A stretch of DNA of 64,000 bases from Heterobasidion occidentale (lineage: Eukaryota > Basidiomycota > Agaricomycetes > Russulales > Bondarzewiaceae). The notes under the pieces were generated by a model, which made no database searches, had not been told where the DNA came from, and saw nothing but the letters and a program-made list of their open reading frames with translations. Shown piece by piece: positions 32,237 to 42,745 of the stretch. The stretch is taken from contig JBCAQO010000013.1 in NCBI GenBank assembly GCA_039111635.1, forward strand, positions 1,240,001 to 1,304,000. Direction: 5' to 3'. The translations under genes and the position numbers were made by a program. Position 1 is the first letter of the stretch. Each line of letters opens with the position of its first letter.

Positions 32237-34239
32237 GTCTGTGGTATCTATCTGTCTACGTAGGCGCTGTCAGTGTTCGTGAGCACACGCGCGAGCTGTA
32301 GGACTGTGGACGACGACGCGCGTCTGAGAGAGAGAGAGGAAGGAAAAGGGCTGGGAATACTGCGGGAGGAGGAGGAGCGAGAGGCTGGGAAGGGGCAGCA
32401 GGCAGCGCCCACAGGCCCCACGGGGTCTAGGATTAAATATACCCACGACAAGCAGTCGACAACATCGCTGCAGACGCGAATACTCGTTCTTAGGCCCCGC
32501 CCGGCGCGAGGGTTGCCATATAAGGCACCGTGCCCCGCGTTTTAGCGCGGTTTACCCCGCACTCGGTCCAGGCCCGCGTTCATCGCCCTCGCGCCTGACT
32601 CTGCGTCGGGTGCGCCCGTGTCGCGCCCTTCCGTCTCCCCCGCGTCATGCGCTCGCGAGGTTTGCGCCTCTTGTCTTGATGTGGGCGCTCTGGTGCTGGC
32701 GTGGATACAACTGGGGCGTGCACACTCGTGCTTCGGCCGAACGCTGCTCGGGGGCGAGGGCTCTTGCATCGTCTGCGTGTCGGCCGAACTACAGAGCATA
32801 CTTGCAGGTAGGTGCAAGGATGCCGCCCGCCTGCAAGTGAAACTCGGCTTTTCGGATCGTGGCTGCTGTAAATATGGCAGGCACGTCTATCGCGCTTAAC
32901 TTGGAACCCGCACCAACCTCGGCCGAATTACAAGACAAGCGACGCCAGACGAAGAGGCTCCGTATCTCAACCTATCTCAACGTCAACACTTTTCACGCCA
33001 GCTGCTCGGCACGCATCGCCCCCGCGCCGACACTGCGTTCGCTCCGTCAAACCACCTATCACACGCGCCCGATCTAAGGTGTGCGTGACCCCCAATAGCC
33101 CGCGAAATCATTGCTAGTGCAGGCAAGTGCGCGATCCCAATATCACACCCGTCTATATGCGCCTCCGGTTTGTCCCGCACAGCGTGTGCCCCGGCGGGTT
33201 CCCGAGTGCGTTGCTATTATGTAGTTGTCTCGTGCGTGGGTTCGCGACTCACGCATGAGATTCGAACTGCATAGAAAATTAGAGAGAATTTCGGGGTCAG
33301 ATGGCAGCGGCCGGACGACGGCCGTGCGGCCCGCCAATTGACGGGCTGCGCTGCCACAGAGCACGTTGGATAGCGCGACGCACGTCGTTCTGCCCGCAGC
33401 GTTCCCAATACACGAGGAGATGGCGCTCAGGAACCGCCTCGCCGCTTGCCGCTCTCCTCCGGTCGTGTCCCCACTCCCCCGCCTGCCCGCCATCTCCGAG
33501 GAGTGAGCCAGACGATTTCTGCTTCTGTCTCGCCGTCCGCGTCCCTGTCCGCGCCTGAGTCTGTGGGCACACTGCTGCGCCTCCCGCACACCCCCGCGCT
33601 CGGAGAGCGTCCCGGCGCGTCGCGTACGGCAAGTCTAGCGCGGCCCGCTCGTCCAGGACGAAATGCACGTCGACAGGTGCTTCTGCTCCGCGCACGCACA
33701 TACCCGACTGCCGCGCCTCGCGCGCACCACACCCCCGCCGCCGCGCGCTCGCGCGCCTCGGCCCTCGGAGCATATCGACTCTCCCCAGCGGCTCGCGTGT
33801 GTCGGCGCTGCTAGGACCCCGCGCGCGTCGTGTGCACGGGAACCGAGTGCTGGCCATCGTGCGCGCGAGCGGGCATTGCGTGCCTCGCGTCCGTTTGCTG
33901 GCGCGCACAACGCCCTCGAAGTGTGCAGCCTCGAGTGGATCGACATTGAGGCTCGAGCTAAGGTCCCCTCGCACCCCTTGCAGCAAGCCATGTCGAGCTG
34001 GCGACATCGCTCCGCCTTCACCGTCTCTCCTGTGAGGCTGCGCCGACAGGCGATTCGGTATAGTCGTCTCTCTGTTTGCGTTTTCCGGACATCCTGATGT
34101 CACATATGCCTTATTTTCCGATTCCAAGGAGGACAATAAAACCACGCAAATGATATAACAAATACAACAAATAATCAGCGAACAGATACGGCGCTCCTCA
34201 AATATAGCTACAAAGGGAATGTTATACTGGAAAATATAA
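32237..34239. other. 2-kb stretch without a supported gene
   Basis: The left part is the upstream region of the carrier gene. Bases about 33300-34060 are strikingly GC- and CpG-rich and carry long overlapping open frames on both strands, but without a recognisable domain or matching splice sites. The right end is the 3' flank of FunK1 copy 2. Confidence 0.45.
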
Positions 34240-36647
34240 TCAGTCAAACAAATCATGGTCCGAGTTGTGTGGCGCCGTGTCTAAATCCACGTTCAGTGTC
34301 TCCAAGAAATTCCTATAAGTCATACTGCCGTCGAGCGTTTCGAGGTCCACCGATGGAGCACGCTGGACGTATCGACCCCTTCGGGGTGGTATTAAGGTCG
34401 CTCTTGAACGGGCCCATGCGACCAACTCTGTGAGAGGCCTTATCCAGGACTCGAGAAGGGGCTTGAATGGAGCAGTCACGGCTTCGTCCAAGTCTTCAAA
34501 ATTTTCGCCAGCTCGGGTGAAAAAAGCCGCTTTCTTGTCTCGGATATCGCCCCAATTTACCACCGACCAAGGTTCCACGAGTTTATGCTGCTTCTTCACT
34601 TCTGTTCCGTTGAGAAGAAAAGTACACGCTGACCACAGTAGGATGTAGAAGAATGACTCGAGATCGTGGCGGTAGAAATAAGGAGACCCCTTCTTTGGTC
34701 TCAGATGGTCGATGGCCATGAACGGCCCAGTCCCCGTCCGGTAACGAGAAGACATACCGTCTCCCCCATCTTCTCTCGGCATCGTGTCAATCGCGAGATC
34801 CCAGTCGATGAGAACTCCATACGGTTTTCCAGATCTCACTCCAAACATCACGTTGTTGATGCTAAGGTCGCGGTGGAGGATACCCGCTCTCTTGTATACA
34901 ACACGATGGGCTGTTAGAGAACATGAGCATAGATAATGTGTGTCATCACAGGGCAAGGCATACCTCTGACAAGGTCGATGAACCGATTGGAACTCCGAGA
35001 TCGTCTTCAGCTCCTTCAGGTGCTGATAGCGATCACACACCAGAACGCGGAGAACCCGATTCTCAACGTTACCTGGCAATGACCGAATGGATTCCTCTAT
35101 TCGAGGCAGGCCCAATCGCAAGCCCTCCAGTGTCGTCGACATCCGCATCCGACTCACGTGTCGCGCCTCGTCCGGTCCTATCGCCTTTCGTATCCGTCGT
35201 ATCAGCACGTCCTCCGGAGCACGCGTCGCAGCCGGCCAGCTGAATTTGACCACCAGCTTCTGCGAGGGATCCACGTCGGCCAGGCCACTGTCGGCGAACG
35301 GAGAAACAGGTAGCACAGACGTTCCCCTGCCCACGATCCCAGCTTGGACGTAGATCGGTGATCCGGTGATCTTCAAACGGACGATGCCTGGAACCAATTG
35401 GCCCTCCGAGTCGATCCCTTCGTCGATATGGATCTCCCAGCCTTTGATGTTGCGGGGAGGTTCGAGTCGGATTGGATGTTTCAGGCGCATCGGAGGAGGG
35501 ATGGTAGAAGGCGGACGGATCATGGGCTCGAACCCGAAATGCTTCATGTCGCACGTCGTGACCGCGGCAATGGCAAGGACGAAAAGCCTCGGATTCTCCA
35601 CCAGGTCGAACTCCTGGCTCTTGATCACTCCAATCCGGTCGTAGTACCACAGAGACACTTTTAGGCCTGTGATCATGAAAGATGTCACGTACCGCCGACG
35701 ACCATCGCCGAGGCATTCGGACGCATAGTTGGCCGCTCGAAGTTCATCCTGGGTCATATGTGTATTCAATCTCCATTTGGTCAGGTACGTCTCGGATTCT
35801 TCGGGTTCTGTCCCCGTCCCGACGACGCTGGTCGAAGCGCCAGCGTCTGGAATCCCAACCGCCACCGGATCGACCGTCTGCCACTTATCGTCTGAGCTGC
35901 CAGAATCGGTGTCGGTGCTCGAATTGCAATTGACTCGTTTCGCGGGGGGGAGACCTTCGTCCGAGGCATACTTGCGCTTCAATCCTTCCTGCCTCCACAC
36001 ATCCTCAGGCTCGGGGGCAATGGCCACTGGCTCTGAGATCGCCGCCTGAGCCTGCGGGAACAGGATGACGGCATCGTGGTCTATCGGGAGAAACCTCTTG
36101 AATTCAATGAAGCACGGGACTGTTTCCCATCGTAGCTGGGCTTTCGAAGGTTGTCGAGGTCGTCCTGCGCCAATCGATACTCTTCCACTGCTTGTTTCCC
36201 GATGATCCCCATATCGGGTTTGCGGTTGCTCCTGTCGCTCCGGATGTAAGTCGATCCAAGCGGCTCGAACGAAACAGGCAAAGGCGACTCTAACTTCAGC
36301 ACCTCAATGAGCTTGGCCACGATTGAGTCAATGAGCCTCGCAAATGGAGCATATCGGTATGGCTCGGGGTGCTGGAACGTAGCCTTGTATGCTTCAACCG
36401 GGGTCTTGTCAAGCTGCAGGTCCTGGAAGAACTTCTCCCATTGAAGGCGATCAGGATGGAATCCCCAGATGCGATAGACGAATTCCTCGATCAAGAGACC
36501 GACTTGGAGGGTGTCCATGAGCTCTTCCTTGAGCAACGGTTTGACAATGGGCCTTGTAAGCCTTTTTGCGATACTTCCGCCAAGGCCTTCTTTGAAGGGC
36601 GTCGATGGGCGGACGACGACCGCAGGGCCTATGCGAGGAGATTGCAT
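34240..36647 (-). pseudogene. FunK1-type kinase, second copy with frame damage
   Basis: A close relative of the gene at 24411-26805, on the opposite strand. It keeps the start (MQSPRIGPAVVVRPSTPFKE), the family region, HRDLSINNVMF, GVLIDWDLAID and FYRHDLESFFYILLW. Relative to copy 1, one base is missing near 36148 (AAGCATTCG became AACCTTCG). This ends the first frame after about 189 codons. Two bases are missing near 34986 (AGTCAGTCTTCATC became AATCGGTTCATC), just before the intron. Because the intron here is 53 nt, the two-base loss leaves the unspliced message open through the intron, while normal splicing would break it. The middle-to-end frame of 595 codons (36027-34240) is therefore open, but only if the intron is kept. 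Probably a pseudogene; a truncated transcript is possible. Confidence 0.8.
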
Positions 36648-36693
36648 TGTCAGTGGGCGAAATGATGAGATATGAGGAGACGAAGGTCAGAGA

Positions 36694-36720
36694 TACGAGA
36701 ATATATAGCATCAATGCGTA
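36694..36720 (-). promoter_or_regulatory. core promoter of FunK1 copy 2
   Basis: On the minus strand TACGCATTGATGCTATATAT precedes TCTCG, with TATATAT about 55 bases before the ATG at 36647. It matches the promoter string before copy 1. Confidence 0.5.
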
Positions 36721-37088
36721 CGCTTGGACCGAAGAACTGTAGATGTTTGAACCGAAAAACAGCGACCAAAAAACAACAAACTTTGCAAGGCGTGTTGATG
36801 GTCGCTTGGGAGTTGAGTGAAGGTCTGAGACAAGCTGCAATGCACTTGGAACTCCGCGCGTTGAACCAGGAACCGTCACATCCGAAGCATATGATCTAAG
36901 TCCAATTGTGCGTTGAGAAGCTCTTCAACGAGGGCTTAAGTATAAAGCGTTTCGTTACGACCATGCGTGTCGCAATCGCATTTCTCCGAGGTCAGTCCTC
37001 TTACATGATTGCCTCAGTAATTACCTCGAAGAACATACGGCCCTCCGATTTTCTCCTCTTATGCTGCTCGACACTATACATATCTTAT
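36721..37088. other. flank between FunK1 copy 2 and the amidotransferase gene
   Basis: Upstream DNA of the kinase copy and 3' flank of the amidotransferase. CAACACGCCTTGCA (minus, about 36798-36785) echoes the same phrase upstream of FunK1 copy 1. No gene was seen. Confidence 0.4.
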
Positions 37089-38043
37089 TTACGCTCGTAT
37101 CACCTGCCATATGGCCTTCCCAGCAACGTCGACACCATCGTTCCTCCAGTTGGCCCTGGCCCGTGCATCCTCCGCCGTTTTAGTGTCTATGATCCCCTTT
37201 GCACTTCGCAAGTCGACGAGCTCTTTCACAATCGACGCTGTGAACTCTGGGTGACCTTGCAGAGTAAGAATCTGAATCGGCGGGAAAGCTTTTTCTCCCG
37301 AAATGTCTCCCGTGGGAGGAGAGAAGCGAACAAAGCCCTGGTTCATGGATACGGGTGTCGATCCAAGGAGATGACATGATGGAGGGATCGTCGGAACGTG
37401 GTCTCTGTGCATTTGTTGAATATTCTGCACCATACCGGCTCCGTCAGCCGACAACATTAGCGGAGAGGATAGAGAGACGGACCAAGATATCGACACCAAA
37501 TATCCTCTTCCCAAGGTCAGTGAGCCCAACCTCTGTCACACCTACTTCCCATTTTCCGCCGTTTGGCACGCAGTCCGCTCCCAAGGCGCGCGCAATGATT
37601 TGGTGGCCGAAGCATATGCCTGCATGTCGTGAATGGTCATCTCGAGTCACTATGCGATGGAGCGCACCAATTATCTTCAAATTTGGCTTAGCAGTCGAGA
37701 TGTCTGCAACCCATTTTACGAGATTGGTTATCCATGGTACATCCTCGTATGCGGATGCCGCTTCAATGTGCGTCATGATCAGTGTCGATGTATACAGGAA
37801 CTGTTCATGCGCACCGGATCCGGTAATGACAATCCCATCATAACTGTCTATTTGAGAATCTCCTGGGTACTCCATCTTATTCCTGACATCATACGCATCA
37901 ATGGCGAAGTCTGCAAGTTCAGATGGGAGTGCTGAACGGAAGAGTGTCTTGAAGATCTCATGATAATCGCCTGAGGATTGGAGAACAGCTGGAATAGGTG
38001 TGTCGCAGAGCAGAAGTGCCAGGCGGGGAGTTTTCTGAGACAT
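37089..38043 (-). CDS. class-I glutamine amidotransferase-like protein
   Basis: Three exons from ATG 38043 to TAA 37089, about 280 residues, the usual size for stand-alone GMP-synthase-like amidotransferase domains. The N-terminus RLALLLCDTPIP is followed by SYDGIVITGSGAHEQFLYTS (oxyanion region), the nucleophile elbow GICFGHQIIARALGA with Cys, and QGHPEF carrying the His-x-Glu of the triad. Introns at about 37674-37625 and 37489-37440 splice in phase (KIIG-ICFGHQ, VDIL-NIQQMH). Such fungal proteins probably hydrolyse a gamma-glutamyl amide bond, but the acceptor is not deducible. It is followed to the right by other minus-strand housekeeping genes. A downstream ATG is preferred over TTG at 38049. 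Confidence 0.85.
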
Positions 38044-38377
38044 TGTCAATGGCTGAATTTCACGTTGTGAGTGGTGGAATGGGTTTGGATTCGGTCAGAT
38101 TCGGTCGCATAAATATGACTCTGACAGCGCGATTAGATAAGATAAGAATGAGGAGATTAGATAAAAGCCTGCCGCCGGCCGACAGTACGTATCAATCGTG
38201 CCCCCGATATCCAAGTACAATGCGGATCTGTATGGATAGTTTACAATGTTGACGAAGATAAAGGTATGTGAGATAAATAGCGGACGTGTGTAGGAGGGTT
38301 AATGGAAAGATAACATGGTATCATGATGGAGAGCAGGAGCAAACGCAGAGCATCCGAAAAATAGGATGAAATGCTCG

Positions 38378-39259
38378 TCATGTCTTGAATATGATGATCA
38401 GGACTAAAAGAACAAGTATAAGCGCTGCGATCGTTACTGTTGACCCTATGGCATCGGTTTAGCTCAGTCCTGGAAAGACAGACGCAACAGAAATTTGATG
38501 CAAAGATGACGTACCGTTGTTCCTTGCGCCCTTCGCGACGCGTTCTAGCTGCCGCCGTGCACCTCCCAATCGACTCTCTGTCCGGTCCAAATCATGATCC
38601 AGCTCCTGTAACAGCCCTGTATGGACATCCAGCTCGTCGTTAATTTGTATTGAAATATCGCGCTGCCGGTTCACTGAGCGTGATAGATTCTCGAGATGCA
38701 AGTCTTGATCTGCATACCACGCAACGTACTTCAGCAGAAGAGACGAGAGTAAATGAACAAATGCATACGCACGGTCCATCATTCGTCGCTGCTCCTGCAG
38801 CATGAGTGCAGGGTCGAGACCAGCTTCAGGATCGTCTGTGTACGGCGTGTAGATCGGCTCCTCAGATAGCTTCCCGTTCCTTGTCCCGTCCGATGGTGTT
38901 GAGGCGCCTGAGTTTGGTCGTGATCCCGACGCCTCGCTACCAGGCTGCCCTAATGACCCGACCGCCTTCCCGTCTTCCTGGAAAGCCTCTATCCCCATGA
39001 CTTCTGCGTCTTCTCCCAGCATGCCCCTCATCCTCCCAAACTGACTCTTCAGCAGAACAACAGCCTCACTCTGCCCATCCTTCTCCTCCATGTCCAAGAT
39101 AGCCTTCCTAAGTTGTTTAAGATTTCGTGATATCTGTGGTAGATGCAAGTTGGTCGTCGTTGGCTGCGCACCGAGCGGTGAGAGCGACTGTAGTCGCTGG
39201 CGTTCGAGAAGGAGGGAAAGAGTCTGTGTTGAAAGCGAGGTTAATTTGGCGAGCGACAT
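38378..39259 (-). CDS. Qc-SNARE, syntaxin-8 / Syn8-like
   Basis: The start MSLAKLTSLSTQTLSLLLER and a helical N-domain lead to a Ser/Pro-rich linker. The SNARE coiled coil follows: LENLSRSVNRQRDISIQIND, then ELDVHTGLLQELDHDLDRTE, with Gln at the zero layer. The last exon encodes STVTIAALILVLLVLIIIFK, a tail anchor, and stops with TGA at 38380-38378. Two introns splice in phase: about 38780-38713 (MMD to QDLHLENL) and 38513-38456 (ARNN to GSTV). The protein would act in endosomal/vacuolar membrane fusion as one strand of a four-helix SNARE bundle. Length and layout match fungal Syn8. Neighbouring genes are unrelated housekeeping genes on the same strand. Confidence 0.88.
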
Positions 39260-39882
39260 GATGTATGTCGGTGAGCTATGGCTTGCAATGTCGCAGTTAA
39301 GATAAAATAGGTTCTGGAGGTCGTATGTTGTTGTCCTGAGACCTCTAGCGCCCAACCAGCGGTTCGTCACAAATGACACACTGTCACGAGCATACGGTCA
39401 CCGTCACAGGACTATTCTGAACATTTTATGACAGAATTTTATGAGCCCTGGCGAGTTCTGAGTATGTATTTAGATGCTGAAGTTTGAGGGTGTGTATACT
39501 TGCACCTAGAGACCCTTGCCGTCGATTCAGTGATACAAGAAGAAGACTTGTTAGTGAGGAAGTCGTCTTTCAAGTTTAGGTGATAGGTCTGGGCAAGCCC
39601 AAGCGTATTGAATTTGTGGCAGCATGGAGTGCGCTTTAATGAGGAGCGGCTGTATACTATGAACTTCAACAAGAGGCTGTCAAGACCTTTCGGAAAATGC
39701 TCTGCTATGCCGTGGATCCTATTGGCTGGTGCTGATGACAGTGTGATCTGTCTTCGTTCCAAGTAGTCCACGGCCACCTCTTGGGTGTTCCTGCAACTGC
39801 ACTTGTGGTCATGAGAGACTGAACAGTACCGACGTTGTCCCCAGAACGCTCACCGATACAGAGTGGACCTTGGCCGAGCCAC
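39260..39882. other. intergenic between SNARE and RNase P genes
   Basis: Minus-strand frame 39439-39777 is open for 112 codons (SSAPANRIHGIAEHFPKGLD) but has no known domain and may lie in the 3' untranslated region of the RNase P gene. Not called as a gene. Confidence 0.4.
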
Positions 39883-41225
39883 CTATGCACCGCCCGGAGT
39901 GGGTACCTCTTTGCTCTTCTTTTTCTTCTTTGCGCCGCTTTTCTTATCTGCTTGGGGAGCCCCTTGATCATCATCTCGGCGCCGCTTCTTACTCTCTGGA
40001 GCCTGGATATCCGTTGTAGATGAGTTGGGTTCCATTCCTTCTGCGAGTTTTGGTAGAGAGTCGGCCATCTGTATGTCAGGCTCTGCCGCGCTCTCAAGTG
40101 TAGGCTGCGGCATTAATGATTCGGGTATGATGACTTTGGGTTCGGAAAATACAGCTCTGTATGTTTTGCGCGTTTCTGTAAATATACGGACGTGTGAGCG
40201 CTGGTAAAAAAGAGCGACAGATGAAGACGCACGTGCGCGTAACACCAGCGACTTCGGTGTTGTCGTTGACGCGTCGTGAGCAAGGTTTTGCGGAAGCCCG
40301 AGAAATGTGATTCTTCACCGAAATCAGCGCAGTCCTGACGCCGGCCACAAAAGAGACGAAGGAAGATGCTCACAGGTTCCCTACATCCCTCGGAGCCCGC
40401 AGCTCTAGTTCACCAGTCACCCCTCCGTTCACCACCACTCCTTTACCTTTCGTGACCCTGACCACCTCTCTTGCACCCGCCCACCAGTTCCGCTTCGCTC
40501 CCGCTCCCCCTCCACCGTCTGTCTCCTCTGCTCCACCCAGCGCACCTGTATAATTGATCTCGAAGACTGCGCCGTTCCGGAGTGCTGCGCGTACGACCTT
40601 GTGTTTCATGCGAAAGGGGAGGCGGGGGAGGGTGAGAGGCAGAGATACGATGTGAGCAGTCAAAGAGGAAGGAGCTGTATGCGTCAGACATGCGAGAGAA
40701 AATGTGGTTTCAGTGGTGGGATGCAACGCTATGATGTCGTATGCTGCAAAGAGGGAGGCGTTGGCATTTGTCTATCGACGCGTTAATGAAGCTGACGATG
40801 ACATAGATGATAAGCTCTACACGCACAAGACCGAATCCTTTTTCGCTATCCTCGTCTAGAACGATGGTCAATCGCTTCAGGTATATGATGCCCTGGCGTT
40901 TTCGCAGCTGTCCGAGCAATGGATCGAGTGCATTGACGAACGCTTTCGGCTCTACTTTTTTGTACACCGTCTGATTGAGTGCGATAACAGTGTATCCTAC
41001 TGTCTATCAGTATCAACGCGAGTTCGAAATCATGGGCTTAATCAGAGACGAACATTGTACGAGCAAATCAAGACGCGTCTCGAGGGCTGTGATCTGTGCA
41101 GGTGTAAAGAAGGATCCGGCAGTGCTGGTCGACGCGGAGGGCTGCTTTCCCTTTCCTTTTTTCGTTTGCACTTGTGCAGTAGATTGTGTGGGTTGGGGAA
41201 TAGGCACATTCAAGTCAAAGTACAT
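39883..41225 (-). CDS. RPP1: RNase P / MRP protein subunit Rpp30 (Rpp1)
   Basis: Nuclear protein subunit of RNase P, which removes tRNA 5' leaders, and of RNase MRP. The start is MYFDLNVPIPQP, the family's usual first strand. Next are ITALETRLDLLVQLGYTVIA, LRKRQGIIYLKRLTIVLDED, TNANASLFAAYDIIALHPTT, LPFRMKHKVVRAALRNGAVF and EINYTGAL. The late block reads FLGLPQNLAHDAS, then VLRAQTRKTYRAVFS. These form the TIM-barrel-like fold. Five exons connect in phase; the intron near 40375-40310 probably uses an AAG acceptor. The C-terminal tail has two basic clusters (KKRRRDDD and KKKKKSKE) that suit a bipartite nuclear signal. The stop is TAG at 39885-39883. A Gly/Ala-rich insertion near GGAEETDGGGGAGA is a loop expansion. 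Confidence 0.9.
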
Positions 41226-41543
41226 CCTGGACTGAAAGAGTGTGGCTTGAGGGCGAAGCGCCGTGAGGCATGTGAGGGCGCGGGAATCAAACCTGATGCG
41301 GCCAAGACGATGTTCGCAGCCTTCCCCCAGCTTCCCCCTTCGCCCATGCAATCCCTACTGCATTTTCGTCATAAAGTCATACAAGCAAACTTGTTTTGGA
41401 TGCCGCAGGAAAACACTTCATTAACCGTCACCAACAGTATTGCATCGACCCCCCCAGAAATTCACAGGGAAAAAGTAAGTAGAGAAAAAACAAATGACGA
41501 AGGAAGACTGGATGTCGTCCCTTCACAGCCCTTCACAAGTCTA
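41226..41543. other. upstream region of the Rpp30 gene
   Basis: Probable promoter and 5' flank of the minus-strand Rpp30 gene. Long plus-strand frames here are antisense shadows. No independent gene was recognised. Confidence 0.45.
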
Positions 41544-41702
41544 CTACCACCTGACACCACCCAGACCTGCCCAGTCCTTTGCCTTGGCGTTGTCCCCGAC
41601 GTAAGGTCTTCAGACTCGACGCAACAGCCGGGTACATAGCCATCGGATGACGATACGAGCTCATGACCACACCCGCATCGATCTTCGGAATGTACTGGGG
41701 GT
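41544..41702 (-). other. exon-like block downstream of the C2H2 gene
   Basis: On the minus strand a good acceptor (CATCTCAG) is followed by a protein-like frame, DPQYIPKIDAGVVMSSYRHP then MAMYPAVASSLKT. One base out of frame this continues as YVGDNAKAKDWAGLGGVRW and a stop. A strong donor (GTGAGTCG) sits four bases after the zinc-finger stop codon. The block may be the true last exon of the neighbouring C2H2 gene, with frame disturbed, or a small separate coding piece. It is unresolved. Confidence 0.35.
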
Positions 41703-41806
41703 CTGAGATGGCAATATCAGTACGTGATCGATAAAACGGCAGAATGGCAGGGGAGGCTGATTGTGTGGCATGGATGGCACAAATGCATAAAAGCTGCGAC
41801 TCACCG

Positions 41807-42745
41807 TCACTTGTTCTTCGCGCTTCTCTCCATCTTTGTCCTCGTCCTCGCCTTCGCCGTTCTCGCCCCTGCTTTCGTCCCCTTGGCCTTCGCCTTCGCC
41901 CTTGGCTTCTTCGCCGATTGATCGCGAATCTTGTGCACTTCCCGTCTATGCTTCATCAGCGCGTCTTTCCGGCCGAACGCCTTTTGGCAAGCATGCTCCT
42001 CGCACTTGAAAGGCCTTGGGCCCTTGACGTCTCCTTGGATGTCTCCAACCTCGGCCTCTCGCCTGGCATGCTTGTCAGTCAGGCAGTGGTTGTTGCGCTC
42101 TTTCTCCCGATGGAAGCCTTCTAAGCAGATGTGGCAGTTCCAAGAAGTGGACATGTAAGGCGCCTGCCTTGGTCCTCCGTTATCATGTGAAGGGGACGTT
42201 GGCTGCGATGCCGGAAGCCCTTGTTCCGACACTGGGACAGTGTCGGGTATCGATCCGTCTTCGGGGACATCGTCCTCGAAGTCGGTCTCGCTTGATGTCT
42301 GTGTGTTGATTCTGAGGGCACCGCCCTCGTGGTCGGCGGGGGCTCCGTTGTCCCCGCTTGATGCTGCGCTCGAGGAGGCCAATGTGTCCTCTATGGATCT
42401 CTTCGCATACTTCGGGGAAGATTTCCCGTCTGTACGGTCATTGACTTCTGTGCGCCTCCTTTTCATGCCAGTCTGTGGGGCAATGCAGCAAGCTGAAGCC
42501 TTCTCTGCAGTTCCAGGTTTTGGAAGATCATCTGCGAGTGGCAACCAAGAGTAAGGCGCGAGTTGGTCGTGGAGAAGGATGAGTGGAAAGATGATTGGTG
42601 TCGGACGAGGAGATGGAGAGAAACAAGATCAGATGGCGACGAAGTGAGTACGAGTACTGCAGAGTTGATCGGGTGGCTCACCATCGTCTCGCGCAGCAAG
42701 AGGTCGGAATTGAAGAACAAAAGGAATCTTGCCCGTGTTACCCAT
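41807..42745 (-). CDS. C2H2 zinc-finger protein
   Basis: Two exons: MGNTGKIPFVLQFRPLAARD from ATG 42745, then an intron about 42679-42542, then the main exon. An acidic/Ser-rich region leads to two C2H2 fingers: WNCHICLEGFHREKERNNH ending LTDKH, and FKCEEHACQKAFGRKDALMK ending HRREVH. The tail is Lys/Arg/Ala-rich (KPRAKAKAKGTKAGARTAKA). It is probably a nuclear DNA- or RNA-binding protein, but its targets cannot be read. The tail DNA is low complexity, and another frame would give an acidic Gly/Glu-rich tail. A one-base slip there would change the end and allow splicing to the block at 41544-41702. The present stop is TGA at 41809-41807. Confidence 0.75.

Noticed and set aside
33215..33285. 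Possible tRNA-like B-box (GTTCGAATC on the minus strand)
   Set aside because: The flanking bases cannot form a T-stem and no A-box or acceptor stem is present.
33297..34256. A 319-codon minus-strand open frame
   Set aside because: It overlaps long frames on the other strand and in other phases in a CpG-rich block. It starts inside the 3' flank of the kinase copy and shows no domain or codon pattern.
24335..36720. Inverted FunK1 pair as the ends of a transposon
   Set aside because: The arms are full genes with their own promoters. No terminal inverted repeat beyond them, no target-site duplication and no transposase was seen.
40370..40726. Stand-alone small protein on the minus strand
   Set aside because: It is an internal exon of Rpp30 (YDIIALHPTT to ELRAPRDVGNL) with clear splice sites on both sides.
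41055..41639. A 194-codon plus-strand frame
   Set aside because: Antisense to the first exon and promoter of Rpp30 and to the exon-like block; judged a shadow.
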